Positions 52,801 through 63,915 of a stretch of DNA of 64,000 nucleotides are shown here, piece after piece. Origin of the DNA: Siniperca chuatsi (taxonomy: Eukaryota > Chordata > Actinopteri > Centrarchiformes > Sinipercidae); assembly GCF_020085105.1 (NCBI RefSeq), contig NC_058052.1:5627733-5691732 (forward strand). The letters run 5' to 3'. The notes under the pieces are model-generated. The model had not been told where the DNA came from, did not search any database, and saw only the letters and a program-made list of their open reading frames with translations. The position numbers and the translations under genes were made by a program. Position 1 is the stretch's first letter. The number at the start of each line of letters is the position of its first letter.

Positions 52801-53992
52801 AATTTTTTTGTGTTAGCTGCAACAACATAGTTGCACCTGCAAGGCCGAGATAGATATTAATATTTTTGAGTTTAAATAATCTTAGGACTATATACATACA
52901 TACATACATATACACACACATATACAGCCAATATTATTTTTTTTTTACGTAAACACAAACGTTTTTGAAGAATCCCTTAGATTTGATTGATTGTTAAAGT
53001 ATTGCGACCGACACATATAGTGAGCAGTGTGTTTTTCAGTTTAAAAAAAACAAACAAAACCTTTGCATTTTTGAACTGAAATTTCTTGTTACCAATAAAT
53101 AGCCAATATACATATATGCTGATACAGATATATCAGTGATAAGCTAATATCAGCCGATACATTGGCCAAACCGGTTTATCAGCCGGGCTCTTGTTAAATC
53201 TGACACACATGACATGGGACATCATGCTAGGGATGAAATGTTGGTATGGGCGTCCTGACAGTCTAGTAGTCTAAGAGGATTACTATGAAACCACAGTATC
53301 CCCAGTTTGTACCGTTATTACACATCATTCCCCATGTTTCATGTCTTACTGTATCCCAAGAAGTTTGATTCCCAAAGGAGAAACTCAATCAGTGCTTGTC
53401 CGTTGCTATGCACCCAGTGGTGTAAGGAATGTATTAAATTAAACACCCAATTAATTTAGAACCCATTGAATCCTCTTAAAGTCCTCTGAGGACTCGAGGA
53501 GCTAAAGCAGACCTCTGTTGTGACTCACATGTGTGCAGGCACTCTGTGATGGTGGTGGCATCGATGAGGAAGCCGCAGCAGAGGGCACAGCGGATATATG
53601 GATAAAACTGATTGAGGGGGAGCTTGGGCTGAAAGTAAACAAACCACAGTCAATAGTTAGAGCTTTAAAATAGCCATGCCGCTGCATTTACATCACATGA
53701 ACTCGAGTCTGCCTCAAAAACCAGGCACACAAGTTCCTTCTAAGCGTCAACGTATGTTTCACTTAGCGCATGTTTCTTTTCACTAAGAAGGGCATCTCAA
53801 AAATGTAGGATATATTTGTCAGTTGTCAGAAAAGGGTGCAAATGAAAACGACGTGCTCGCTATGAATGGAGTAAAGTTAAAGAGACCTTCGATATGAGAT
53901 AATATCTGTAAACGTACCTCGTCCTCTGAATCGCTGTCTGATATGTTCGCTGACCCTTCATGACTCCTGCGACCATATGGAGGAGGTGACAT
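43897..53992 (-). CDS. pcgf6: Polycomb group RING finger protein 6, complete, 10 coding exons
   Basis: Subunit of non-canonical PRC1 (PRC1.6), pairing with RING1/RNF2 in the nucleus. Coding exons in transcript order: 53918-53992, 53529-53628, 52259-52355, 51207-51262, 51040-51099, 50249-50366, 49749-49776, 48892-48990, 44065-44151 and 43897-43947. All join in phase to 256 aa. An acidic SDSDSEDE segment near the N-terminus precedes a C3HC4 RING (C39, C42, C55, H57, C60, C63, C74, C77) with [19 protein letters not shown]. Then follow [12 protein letters not shown] and [12 protein letters not shown], characteristic of PCGF6 rather than PCGF1. A C-terminal RAWUL half contains RVSGEATI and VVCGDHLL. 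It is shorter than human PCGF6 (about 350 aa) because the long N-terminal extension is absent. The start is supported by an in-frame TAG 24 nt upstream. Odd points: a 28-nt exon 7, a GC donor at intron 6, a 4.7-kb intron 8 holding a DNA element and a LINE, and a DNA element in intron 3. It lies tail-to-tail with ina. Confidence 0.96.
44211..44232. repeat. (GT)n microsatellite in pcgf6 intron 8
   Basis: Eleven GT units, about 60 bp upstream of pcgf6 exon 9 in transcript orientation. Confidence 0.93.
45496..46310. mobile_element. hAT-like element in pcgf6 intron 8
   Basis: Begins TAAGGGTGTAACGGTTC and ends GTTACACACCCCTA (inverted). Flanks gaaacaag (45488-45495) and caaacaag (46311-46318) match at 7 of 8. 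It is 815 bp and noncoding. It lies within the large intron between pcgf6 exons 8 and 9. Confidence 0.8.
46517..46535. repeat. (GT)n microsatellite in pcgf6 intron 8
   Basis: About 9 GT units followed by a G-rich stretch. Confidence 0.9.
46815..46914. mobile_element. Terminal fragment of a DNA element next to the LINE
   Basis: AT-rich DNA ending ATGATCGTGACAGCCCTA, inverted TAGGGCTGTCACGATCAT, again a hAT-like end. It abuts the LINE beginning near 46915. The other end was not located. Confidence 0.4.
46915..48535 (+). mobile_element. 5'-truncated, inactivated LINE (CR1/L2/Rex1 type)
   Basis: Reverse transcriptase of a non-LTR retrotransposon, inside pcgf6 intron 8 and antisense to it. Visible pieces in order: [54 protein letters not shown] and the catalytic FSDDSAVV block. 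Then come an LGVQMDN segment and [11 protein letters not shown] near the C-terminus. The coding sequence is broken by an in-frame stop after the VRL block, a frameshift after NFVS and a deletion after LYFLRR. The 3' end has a CCCCTCGGGGATCAATAAAG hairpin-like segment and a short GATTCT repeat tail. The N-terminal endonuclease is missing. Confidence 0.85.
49777..50248 (-). other. pcgf6: GC-AG intron 6 of pcgf6
   Basis: On the minus strand the exon ends GTTGG and the intron begins GCAAGG; the acceptor is TTTTCAG. The split glycine codon and the resulting DFVGAEEG align with the conserved EFIGANEG of vertebrate PCGF6. Weak GTs further downstream would add unrelated residues. Confidence 0.85.
51478..52174. 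mobile_element. hAT-like element in pcgf6 intron 3
   Basis: Begins TAGGCTTGGGCGGTATTAAG and ends GATACCACCCAAGCCTA as inverted copies. Flanks gctgacaa (51470-51477) and gttgacaa (52175-52182) match at 7 of 8. It is 697 bp with no transposase, inserted about 85 bp from pcgf6 exon 3. Confidence 0.85.
53090..53192. mobile_element. Fragment of a DNA element, pcgf6 intron 2
   Basis: Degenerate CAGCCGATA / TATCAGCC motifs ending in CAGCCGGGCTC resemble the terminus of a fish hAT-like family. No opposite end or target duplication was found, so it is probably truncated. Confidence 0.35.
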
Positions 53993-56579
53993 TCCCAACA
54001 GCTGCTCACAACACTACAATAGACCTCACCTGCCAGTGAACGTGTGGTAAGTTAGCTAAGTTACGCTTGGCTAGCTGGCTAACATTAGCTAGCTTGCTTA
54101 TTATATGCAATACTAAAAACATAAACACATGCGCTTGGAGATTGCAGCTACAGCTTCGTTGCTAATGTTACCTAAAGTGGCTAGGTTAAACGCCTCAGTC
54201 TGTGATATTACTATAAAAGAACACTTTAACATGAAATAAGATTACTTCCTAACTTTATATACTTTGTCGCCTTCTTCACACTCACGTTAACGACTCAATT
54301 TCCCTCGCTCGTACTCCGCGAGCGGCAACAACAATACGACGTCCGGCCTGGATCCTTCAGAATAAATGTGATCTGACCAGATATATTAGAGTCCAGCGTT
54401 TTATACAGTCTGTGGATTCCACACAAAAAATAACCCATTTTATGACCTGTACGTGATCCTTCCATTTTAATTTAATCTGTAGCTGTGTAGAAAAAAAATG
54501 CAGACCCTTAAACGTTCAAAGCCTTCAAAAACAAAATTTTACAATCACAACACATAAGAAAAGCCACTGGCAATTTGGTGGATTCACTTTAACAGAATTG
54601 TATGAATTAAATAATGAGGGAACTGAACTGGAATTTGACCTACAGCATAAAATATAACAAAATTTAGTAACTAAGTATTTCTCTAATGATTCCAAACACA
54701 ATTGACAAATTCCAAACATTTATTGTGAAGACACAATGATGTATTTTCCGGTGATAGCAATACACGGGGAAGAAGGTTTTACTCTAATTTTACCAACAGG
54801 GGGCGCTCGAAGCGCATGATAATGGACAATGCCAGTTTTACAAAAAGTCACTTTTCTTGAAGTGCAGAAGTCATTCCTGTGTTGTTCCTGGATGCGTGTC
54901 TGTATTTATTATTTTCTGTTTTTTCCCTTTCTTTTCATTCAATTTTATTTTTGCTTTTGTTGGTATCATAATGGGGAGGTATTTCTTAGATGTGCCCAGG
55001 TGAGACCTCGCTGGCCACCAGAAGTGAGCACTGACACTGTTGACTGAATCAGGAGCGGTTCCTGGAGCTTCAGCTGAGAAGAAATCAAAAAAGAAGGAAA
55101 AGCTAATATTGCTGTAAGTGTGTAAAGCAAACATTTTATGTGTGAAATATTTGTCCAAAATAATAACATTTAATATAGAAAAATGCATCAACTAATGTTC
55201 TTCTTTAAGAATTCAACACAGCCATAACAATGTGGACAACACTATCTGTAGATCCACCAATTAAAATTATTTTCCTTGCAATGTCAAGGAAGGAATCTTT
55301 TGGTGCATTTGGCAATTAATTGCAAACATTCATTGCATGGACCACAAGCTACCAATCATTTCTCCAAGAGATGTTTCCCACAATTGCACATGGCTCCGTG
55401 CAGTAAGCACTTAGACAGAGTAAAAATATATTTCCCACTGTGTGTTACATGACACTTATCTGTGCCCCGAGGGCTCTGTATAGCGACTTGCATATTTTAG
55501 ACAGAGGTTTTGAAGTGTTGCAGTGACATGCCCACCAGAGACGGGACATCCGCTAATAGACAATCCCAGCAGCATGTCTAAGCAGCACAGACATTCCTTC
55601 AGGAAACAATTTATATCATGTCGTTTATGGGAGCTGGGAAACCCATCGCCATTTCAAGCATTACAGTGGATTTTATGCTTCAGCTGATGAAACTCATCCT
55701 CTTGTATTGCAGGTCATTGGCTCCAAAAAGCATAATCGCTGCTGTGTTTCTGGTCATGTAACTACATGCAGGGGTTATAGGTGCTCTGAATTCATTCATC
55801 CTTTTGCATCATAATCCGTTAAATGGGAGAGTTCAGAGATGAGAAACAATCCACTGCCAGTATACACAACATGTTTGAGTGTACATTTTGTGTATTTATA
55901 TTGGCAAGACTGATGGTGTTTTCATTTTGAACATGCCTAAGCCCTAATATTATTTGGGGGAAACCAAGTCGTCACCTCCACCTTCTACAAAGCATCCTTT
56001 GTAGCTGATGTGTTCAAATGCATTCTGATGGAGCGGCATGAATCAACTTACTCCACTCCTTAATGACTATTATACAAACCAAGGTGGTCTGAGCTCATTC
56101 ATTTCATCAGTCATTTATAAAGCCTACTACTTATCCAACACTTGTGGATAATCTGAGGAAGATTATTTCAACTTTTTTCCAAGTCCACCTATTGCACTTA
56201 TGTAATCATATTTTTCACTCCCCATTTTAACCAGTGTAGCACTGGCAGCATTACACCTTCACCTCTGTCTGCTTTGTATACAGTGTCACTGAATCAGCCT
56301 GTGGGTGTGAAGATGATGCATGCTGTCCTGCATCTTATACCTTTGCACATTATTCTTTGAGGACCGTCAGCAGGTACGAGCAGCTGAATCAAACAAAATC
56401 ACAGACTTATTACTACATGAACGGTTGCTGCCATAGAAGTAGAGGAAATGTTCTGCATGGGAGAAAGTGGCATTAAGTGTCACAGATCACACAGATATAA
56501 GGGAGAAAGAGTGTGTTTGGCAGAGAGAGAGTGATAGTTCAAGACATAAAATTTGACGATGAATTAATTAAATTAATCT
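53993..56579. other. Upstream region of pcgf6, no further gene seen
   Basis: The first 350 bases hold the pcgf6 leader and a CpG-containing segment at 54300-54350 that may be its promoter. The rest is AT-rich DNA without a supported exon. TAF5, the human neighbour of PCGF6, was looked for and not found. Confidence 0.5.
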
Positions 56580-56740
56580 AGGTAACAACGTGGATTTTTA
56601 ATTATTTTACGACAGTAGAGAGATGACAGGAAATTAGGGGAGAGAGATGGGGAACGAGGGAATGACATGCAACAAAGGACCCCTGGCTGGATTTGAACCA
56701 GGCACATTGTGGAACCCCTACACTACCAGAGCACCCCGAG
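56580..56740 (-). mobile_element. tRNA-derived SINE
   Basis: On the minus strand the head contains a box A-like TGGTAGTGTAGG (56717-56728) and a box B GGTTCAAATCC (56689-56699). A pyrimidine-rich body with TTGCATGTCATTCCC follows. This is the layout of a fish tRNA-derived SINE and not of a functional tRNA gene, since the 5' acceptor half does not fold properly. Confidence 0.7.
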
Positions 56741-57339
56741 TTAACAACAAGTGACGCTTGTCGACAGTTGTGCCTCTTGTGAGTTTAATAACTCATATTT
56801 ATTATATTTTGTGGTAATAATTGCAAATTAGTACAGTAGCCTGTGGAGAGCTGTAGCCAGGATTTCAGAAATACTGAGGTCATGAGTCTGAACATCTCCA
56901 GCAGAATCCCAACACCCTGAGAAATTTTGGACAAACCACCAAAAATATTGGTATCATTTTTTTAATATTTGCTTATAACAGTTTTTATCTTTTATGTAAA
57001 TCTTATATCTCCACAATGGCAGGACATATTTCTGGTGGAGAAATACCAATTTATTTTAATTGATTTTTTGGCAGAACAAATAGTCAAATATAAGAATGCT
57101 GACTTGATTCTATCTCTGCTCTGGCTGTCTCTCCTGGCACATGTGTGGTGTCAGATCGCTTTCTTATTAAATTTGAAAAGACACTAGCCTGTCCTTGTAA
57201 TGCTGGTGGTGATGTATTTACCATTAGCACTTGGTTCAGTTAAGGTTGGAGTAAGTCTGTGATCTTCTCTCTGTCTGTGCTCTTGCATGGTTAAAGTCTT
57301 ACTTTAACTACACAATGTGTTTCCAATAGTAATATTACA

Positions 57340-57745
57340 TCCAAATTTTCTGATGTGAAATATGAAGTACATCAGGACTCTGTTCTTGGCTCTCTGCTTT
57401 TCTCTATTTATATTCCACCTCTTGGCCAAATTATACACAGTCATGGAATTAATTTCCACTGCTATGCGGATGATACTCAGCTATATGTGCCTGTAAAAGC
57501 GGATGATCATTCCCAAATTGTTAAATTAGAGGCCAACTTGTCTGCTGTAAAAAACTGGATGTCATGTAAATTCCTGCTCATACATTCTGAGAAAACTGCG
57601 ATGCTGATCACTGGCCCTGTTCGACATAGACACCAGTTTGACAAAATTTGACAAATAAGAATCTTGGTGTTACGTTTGATCAGTGCATTAAAGAAATCAT
57701 CAAGCCCGCCTTTTTTCACCTACACAACACACAGCTGTGTGCCTA

Positions 57746-57797
<52 letters not shown>

Positions 57798-58202
57798 GTC
57801 TCTCTCTTCCCCCTGTCTCTCTCTGTCCCTATTTTCTCCTTGTCCCCCTTTTTCACTCAGGCTTCTCTGTGCTGGACCATCGGCTTTCCTGGGACCTCTC
57901 TCTCTCTTCTGGCAGTTGGAGCCTCATTCCAGATGTTTTGGATCTGGATCATCGTCCTCCAGGAGATTCAGCCTCTCCTCTCGTCTCTCTCTCTCTCCCT
58001 TGTGTGCATGTTGTCCTTGTCTCTCTCTCCCTCTGTGTGTTTGTTTCCTTTCTCCCATCTGTATGAATGGTGTGCTTGAGCTGCTGAGTTTTTCCTTATC
58101 TGAATCTGGTCTAAGGATGGAGGGTCATATGCTGTGCAGATTGTAAAGCCCCTTGAGGTAAATTTGTGATGTAAACAAAATTGACTTGACTTGACTTGAC
58201 TT
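57340..58202 (+). mobile_element. 5'-truncated L2-like LINE fragment
   Basis: Encodes the middle of a reverse transcriptase: QDSVLGSLLFSIYIPPLGQI, then the catalytic block CYADDTQLY, then SEKTAMLITGP and LGVTFDQ. The frame breaks near 57650. After a (CT)n expansion the usual 3' region of such fish elements follows, with GAATCTGGTCTAAGGATGGA and TGTAAAGCCCCTTGAGG. It ends in four copies of TTGAC. No intact protein remains. The family label is from memory. Confidence 0.75.
57749..57794. repeat. (CT)n microsatellite in LINE
   Basis: Pure CT tract of about 46 bp interrupting the L2-like element. Looser CT-rich sequence continues to about 58040. Confidence 0.97.
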
Positions 58203-59076
58203 GTGAACCTGAGAGGTTTAGTGAACGATGTTTGCAGTAATGGATCAGTCATTTCCATTCATGATAATCCTCTTTATCCTCTAAATGTACCCTCCACTCG
58301 GTGTAATCAGGCAGTTTATGTGCAGAACACTGAATGCTCACTGGGACTTCTTGTGGTTAAATATTTACTTTTGAGAGATTTCTTTGTGATGAAGTGTGGA
58401 CTACTTTCTATCTGCCAAAGGATGTCTGTGGGAATATAGAACATTTGTAGTGCTGTGTTTTTGGGAGTCATATTCTGCCTCTTAGTGTTTCAAGTGCCTT
58501 TGCAAGTCATGCAGTTAGTCAGTAATGGAAGATCAGCATCCTTGAAACCTTTCATGACACACTTGTTGTCTTCTTGTGCAAATATCCTGATGTCATGACT
58601 GAACAGGGAATTTCCAGACTTCTGCTCACTGTGTGTAAGAGCTTTGTGTTGTCTGTGTTTGTGTGTGTGGTGCACATTTTTGCAGTCGTCATACTGTACC
58701 TGCATGATCATTTTGTATTTACTTGTTCTAGGGACATCATGAAGGACTCGTGACCAGAGGCCACGTTTTAGAATACTTTACTGATACAGACACTCTGAGC
58801 ACTTAATTTTTCTTGTGGAAATGGGGGAAGCCCATTAGGTGGAATAAATTGGGAATTCACTATTGGTTTACGTTAAGTGGTAAATACAGCTCTGTAGCCA
58901 GGTGTCTTTTGTGGGATTAGGGGGAATTTACAGGAAGGGAGAAGACGTCAAACATAGAAAGCTTGTAGGAATCATTGGTCTTGGACAAGATGGTGTGACT
59001 TGGTTGTTCTGTGGGTTCTTCTTTGGGTGCCAAGACACTCAGGGGTTGCGGGAAATGACGTTGCTGATAAAATTGC

Positions 59077-59740
59077 TTAAGAGTTTGTACATTCTTGTAC
59101 ATTCACACTATGGTCATAATACTGTTTTTGTTTGACTTGTCTTTGTTCCAGTATTTCCTTGACTGGTTTGGTTACTGCGTTTGGAAGTAACTGTTTTTTA
59201 GTTGCTGGAATGCGTGTAATCAGGCAACGTCCCATAAGGAGTTGAGCTGGTGATGCTCCTACATTATCTAATGGTGTGTTCCAGAGGTTCAGTAAGGCAA
59301 GATAGTGTTCTCCTTTATCTGTGTGCGTTTTCTTTAGCAAGAGTTTGACAGTTTGAACTCGTCTCTCTGCCGATCCATTTGACTGCGGATAGCGTGGGCT
59401 TGATGTGACGTGTTGAAATCCCCACTCTTTTGTGAAGTTCTTGAATACATCTGAGCTGAACTGACAAGCATTGTCTGAGATCGTCACATCTGGAATGCCA
59501 TGTCTCGCAAATTGTGATTTCAGATGTGCGTCTAGTGTCTACACATTTTTGTTGTACGTGAAGAGATCAACACCAATCTCTTCCCATGGCCTCTCAGGTA
59601 CACAGTGTGACTGCAGTGGCTCTTTGGTTTGTGCCCTTCTGTATGTGTTACATACTAAACAACTGCTCACCATTTCTGTTATTTCTAAGTTAAGAGCAGT
59701 TCCCTCGCCCTCCTCCTGCAGTTTTCACGGACTGGCAATA
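59077..59740 (-). pseudogene. Decayed Ty3/gypsy integrase fragment
   Basis: Remnant of an LTR-retrotransposon polyprotein. Reading on the minus strand: an ARELL segment, the CLVCNTY part of the zinc-binding domain, RPWEEIGVDLF with the first catalytic Asp, a stop codon, then HGIPDVTISDN with the second Asp. Next come SPRYPQSNGSAERR with the catalytic Glu, and a C-terminal part with PLDNVGASPAQLLMGR and KQKQYYD. Only about 30 residues separate the first two Asp, where about 60 are usual, so an internal deletion as well as a stop has inactivated it. No LTR was identified on either side. Confidence 0.85.
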
Positions 59741-59884
59741 CGAATTAAACAGATTTGGAACTATTCTATTTTGGGGGGTTTTAAGACTTCTTCTGGAAAG
59801 AAGAACTTCTTCTCAACTTATTAGAAGAGCAAAATTAAGTTATTTACACTCCACTGACCTTTACCCAACAAGACAAAGACTGCA

Positions 59885-60430
59885 GTGGTGCTTTGAGCTA
59901 AATGTTAATGTCAGGCATGCTAACATGCTTACAATGACAATGCTAACATGCTTATGTTTAGCAGGTATAATGTTTACCATGTTAACCATCTTAGTTTAGT
60001 GTGTTAGCAGGTACAAGTACAGCCGAGGTTGATGAATGTCATTAGTTTTGCAGATATTTGGTCGTAAACCAAAGTATTGCATAAATAATTCATTTGACCT
60101 GTGCTACAGGAAATGTTTAGCGATCACCAAAGTTATTACAATTCATCCTGAGTGGAAAATGAAAGTCTGTACCAAATTTCATGGCAATCCATCCAAAAGT
60201 CATCAAGACATTTCACTAAAAACCAAAAATGTCAACCTCATAGTGGCACTAGAGGCAAACGCTATGTGGGTATCATGAACAACATGTTATGGCAATTCAT
60301 CTAGTAGATGTTGAGAGTAGAGAGAGTAGTTGTTTTTGTTGTTCAGTCTGGACCAGAGTGGTGGACCGACTGACCAACAGACAGACATTTCCATCCCTGA
60401 AGTTTCGCCGTGCTACTATGGCTACAGCAC
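59885..60430. repeat. Abundant teleost interspersed repeat
   Basis: Contains TGCTAACATGCTTACAATGA, GATCACCAAAGTTATTACAA, CAAATTTCATGGCAATCCAT and ACCGACTGACCAACAGACAG. I recall this order from a very common percomorph repeat of unclear class. There is no intact ORF. Recognition rests on memory. Confidence 0.55.
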
Positions 60431-60439
60431 ATAATTGAC

Positions 60440-62874
60440 TGTAGAGGGCAGCATTACGCCTCACAGCATACAGCCTGCTGGAATTTCATTAGAAGATGAA
60501 CATCAACAACCTATTTCAGGCACATTTATATTTCAGAGGTGGCACATTATTGGTGGAAATCCTTCAGGCACATACACACACACAGTTGGTAAGATCAACT
60601 AAAATCACTAAAACAAAGTTAGGGCACATTGGTATAACCTTTCCATATATTATAATGACAATATGCAAATAAACCGTTTTTAAGTGTCAACGTGTAGCAA
60701 AACTAGGAAAAAAGACTTGGATCCAAATGACCTTATCAAAACACTGGTTATATATATTTTTCTAAAGTCAGAAAATTTATAAGCATTTACAATTTACACA
60801 GTACTCATAGTATATTACATGGTACAAACAGAGAATGATGTTTATGGTGCACTTCACTCAGACAAGAAACCAGCTCAAACAGGCTCTTCATATCAGTGCA
60901 GTGTCTCTATTTATATCACTACAGTACAGAGCAGCTCTTAGACATTGGGAGCTAAGATTTCATTGAAGACTGGTTGGTTCAATTCTGTCCCACTAGCAAT
61001 GATGACATCCAACTATTTGACAAATGAGAGTCAGAGTGTTTTAGCATCACTGACACACAATACCTTTTACTGAAAGCCAGATATGATACAAAACAGCTCC
61101 TTAAAAATAACTTTAAAAAACATGTATATAGGTGTTATTTTAGTGGTTGAGTCACTTAGGACCCTTAGTTGTAGCTGAACAGGCATTTCTATCAGATCCC
61201 ATATGACTCAACTGTCTTGTCATTTAGATCTTCACTACCTTTACTCAGCTTGGCAACACACTGTAGGATGGAGCTGATTGACTCGGAGACAATGGATGAT
61301 TACAGCCAAAATACACACCCCTGATTCTTGTTTACATTGTGCTGTTTTGTCAAAAGTCCTCTTTTCAACAACTGCACATCTTTCATTACATAATTTGCCA
61401 TCACATTTAGGGCAACAATCAGCCAAAGGAGGTTCTGATATTTTCAAAGCTGGTGTCTGGTGGTTGAATCTTCTTCTTTCCAAGCTCCAGGCTCTTAAGT
61501 TGTGGTGAAAGACACATCATCATGTGGCGCTGCATGTCATGTTTTTGGCAAACTGAAAACGAGCAGACTGGAGTTTCTCATACAAACATTTCTCAGAGGC
61601 AGAGCTGCTCTGGAGGCAGAAATAATCCCATTAGTTGGGTTACAGCAGTAACCTTAACATGCTGAGGGACCAACACATCTGTTTGGGTGACACAAGTGGA
61701 AGACACATAAAAGCTAAAAGTGTCTTGTCTGACCCAACTTGCCTCTCAAATAAGGAATTTGAACACTTCCCAACTAGCTGGTATCTTCACACTCTGATAA
61801 TGATCGATGTTTGTGGTGATGATGCCATGATGTTGATGTTGATGGTAAATGCTATTGTCTTGATGTCACATGTGGTGCTGTAACAGACGTTTTTTTTTTT
61901 TATCTTCCCCAAAGTTTGTCCACTACAGATAGTGAAGTCATTCAATCAAATAAAATCGAACTTCAGTGGATGACGCTAACCACAGTTTCCCTGCAGGCTA
62001 ATCGAACCAAAGCCCATTTAAAAAGGCTCCAAAATAGACTATGAGAAAAATGTTGAAGTAGCATTTGTGATGTCACCCATTTGATTGAGAATGAGCTTGA
62101 CAGTTAACTGGAGCCAGACAATTCAGGGCTGTGTCCACAATTGTTCCTACATAACTTATCTATAATGAGGAGTAAACTGGGATTTCACACACTTATGAAT
62201 CATCATCATTGTGTGCTATCGCTGACAGGTGTGGTCTCTCGTAATGACAATATATATATATTCAGCAAACGTGAAGCATTGCATTGTGGTATTTTTTAGC
62301 AAAAAGTAATGTACATGATATAGGCGCAAGATTTTTCATTCCATTGTGAGAATTGCTGAGGGCAGTGTATATTGCATTGATTTTACATTCTTATTCATTC
62401 AATTCCTGTAACTGTTCTTTTGCTTTGTTCTCTTATATTAAAACAAGTTAAGTCAGACAGCCAAATTAAATGGCAGAACCTGCCAGTCGAGCAAACATAG
62501 CTCTCTTTAAGCCTTTATCCTCTGAATAAAACACCAATACACACAAGTGGAATTAGCTAGCTGACAACCAATCTTGATAACCCAGTCTGAATCTGTTTTT
62601 TAGTGGCTTTTGGATGATCTGCAGCTTTAAGGCACTTGTGCATTAGTTTAAGAATCGGGCTATGTACTGAAAATTTTATTATCTAGGCCTGATAGTTAGC
62701 TATCATAAATGCCATATCAAGTATTAGTGATGATAGCCCCCCCCCATATAAGTAGCTCTGCCTCAAAAAATGTTTGCATTACTAAAACTAAGTGAAAGTG
62801 AAACAGGACACTCTATAGTGACAGGTCTCAATTGACTGCAGAGCGTGAGGTGCCGCTGGACATATGCTCCCCTC
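60440..62874. other. Noncoding region downstream of the RING-H2 gene
   Basis: Probably 3' untranslated and intergenic sequence of the minus-strand RNF gene. A Cys-rich open frame at 61241-61483 (minus) is noted in the findings but not accepted as a gene. Confidence 0.5.
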
Positions 62875-63915
62875 TCAGACCTCCAGGAGACTCTGTGGCC
62901 GCTCAGGCGCTTGCGGCGGGTTAGGCTGGAGGCGACAAATGGGCTTGTTGCACATGGGGCAGACGCTGCGGATCTCTAACCATTTTAGCAGACACCTGAG
63001 AAAAGCAGATGAGATGACGCATATTACCTCGTTTTGTCATTTCAAAGGAAGACAGAGCACGCAAAGTGGGTCTAGGTAGAAACTTTAGGTGTCAAGACAA
63101 GAAACAGAAGTTCAAACGGCTTCATTAACAGCTGTAACACAGGGCTGAACAGACAGACATACTGGGTATTTATACAGTTCACAGGTACTGGTGATACAGC
63201 TAGAGAAATGTGGACAAGCAAACCGATCTAGAACAACTGTTGTCAATGTCACCCCTACACTGCAGGGCAAAAACAGGTCTCAGTTGCATAAAGTACGCTC
63301 ATGTTCAAACATGCAAGGACATATGTGGTCAGGAATTTGCTCGTCATTTTCTGCAGGGCACCCTGAAAAAGTTGCTCACTATCTTTTTCTGAATTTCTGA
63401 CTGGTTCAGCTGTTAACTTGAAGGCAGAAAGCCATCATGAAGTGGTATTTAGGAGTCATTCCTTCAAACTGGTTAGTGAACATTTTTGCTCATCAAGGAG
63501 TCTTCACCAATATTTTACAAAATCAAGGCCAGAATAATATTTTGTGGTTTTAAAAGTGAGGCCCATGGAGCCACTGAAAATGGATTCGCAGACACAATGG
63601 CTGTTCCGAAAGTGCTATTCCACATGGTTTCAACAGGAAGATAGTTTGCATCTTTGGTCTCAAACATAACGTATGAGTCAACAAAATTACCTGCATGATT
63701 ACCAGATTGTGAAACAGCTAAACAAATGAATCAGTGGGGAGTTTTTGCATTTTGAGCATGTTCACAAATATGGAGTCAGCTGTCCAATCTCATGAAAGTT
63801 TGATGATTACCAGGCACAGTTTTAGAACTTACTTCTTGTGAAACGCATGGGCACATGGGCACACTCCAAGCTCGTCCCTGCTGCGAAACTCTTCTAAACA
63901 CACCGCGCATGTTTG
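62875..63915 (-). CDS. rnf122: RING-H2 E3 ubiquitin ligase of the RNF122/RNF24 group, 3' part only
   Basis: Two terminal coding exons are visible on the minus strand: 63833-63915 (entered through a clean AG acceptor) and 62875-62995, joined through GTAAGT/CAG with the codon split at Lys. They encode 67 residues ending at TGA. The sequence is a complete C3H2C3 RING-H2: CAVC, then CAHAFHKKC, then CPMC, with DELGVCP and [16 protein letters not shown] between. It recruits an E2 enzyme for ubiquitin transfer. In this family the RING follows one N-terminal membrane span in the ER/Golgi; those exons would lie beyond the right edge. The motifs QTCAVCLE and CPMCNKPI resemble RNF122 more than RNF24 (which has CPLCNMP), but the tail after the RING matches neither that I can recall. 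RING-H2 identity is near certain; the paralogue name is tentative. Confidence 0.8.

Noticed and set aside
54871-55191. Phe/Ser-rich minus-strand open frame upstream of pcgf6
   Set aside because: No splice partners or recognisable domain; low-complexity start.
56680-56740. Possible tRNA gene on the minus strand
   Set aside because: Box A and B are present but the acceptor stem and full cloverleaf are not. The downstream body matches a SINE.
57664-58146. Ser/Leu-rich open frames
   Set aside because: Produced by the CT tract and CT-rich flank within a LINE.
54000-62800. TAF5 exons next to pcgf6
   Set aside because: No WD40 or LisH-like segment was found on either strand in this interval.
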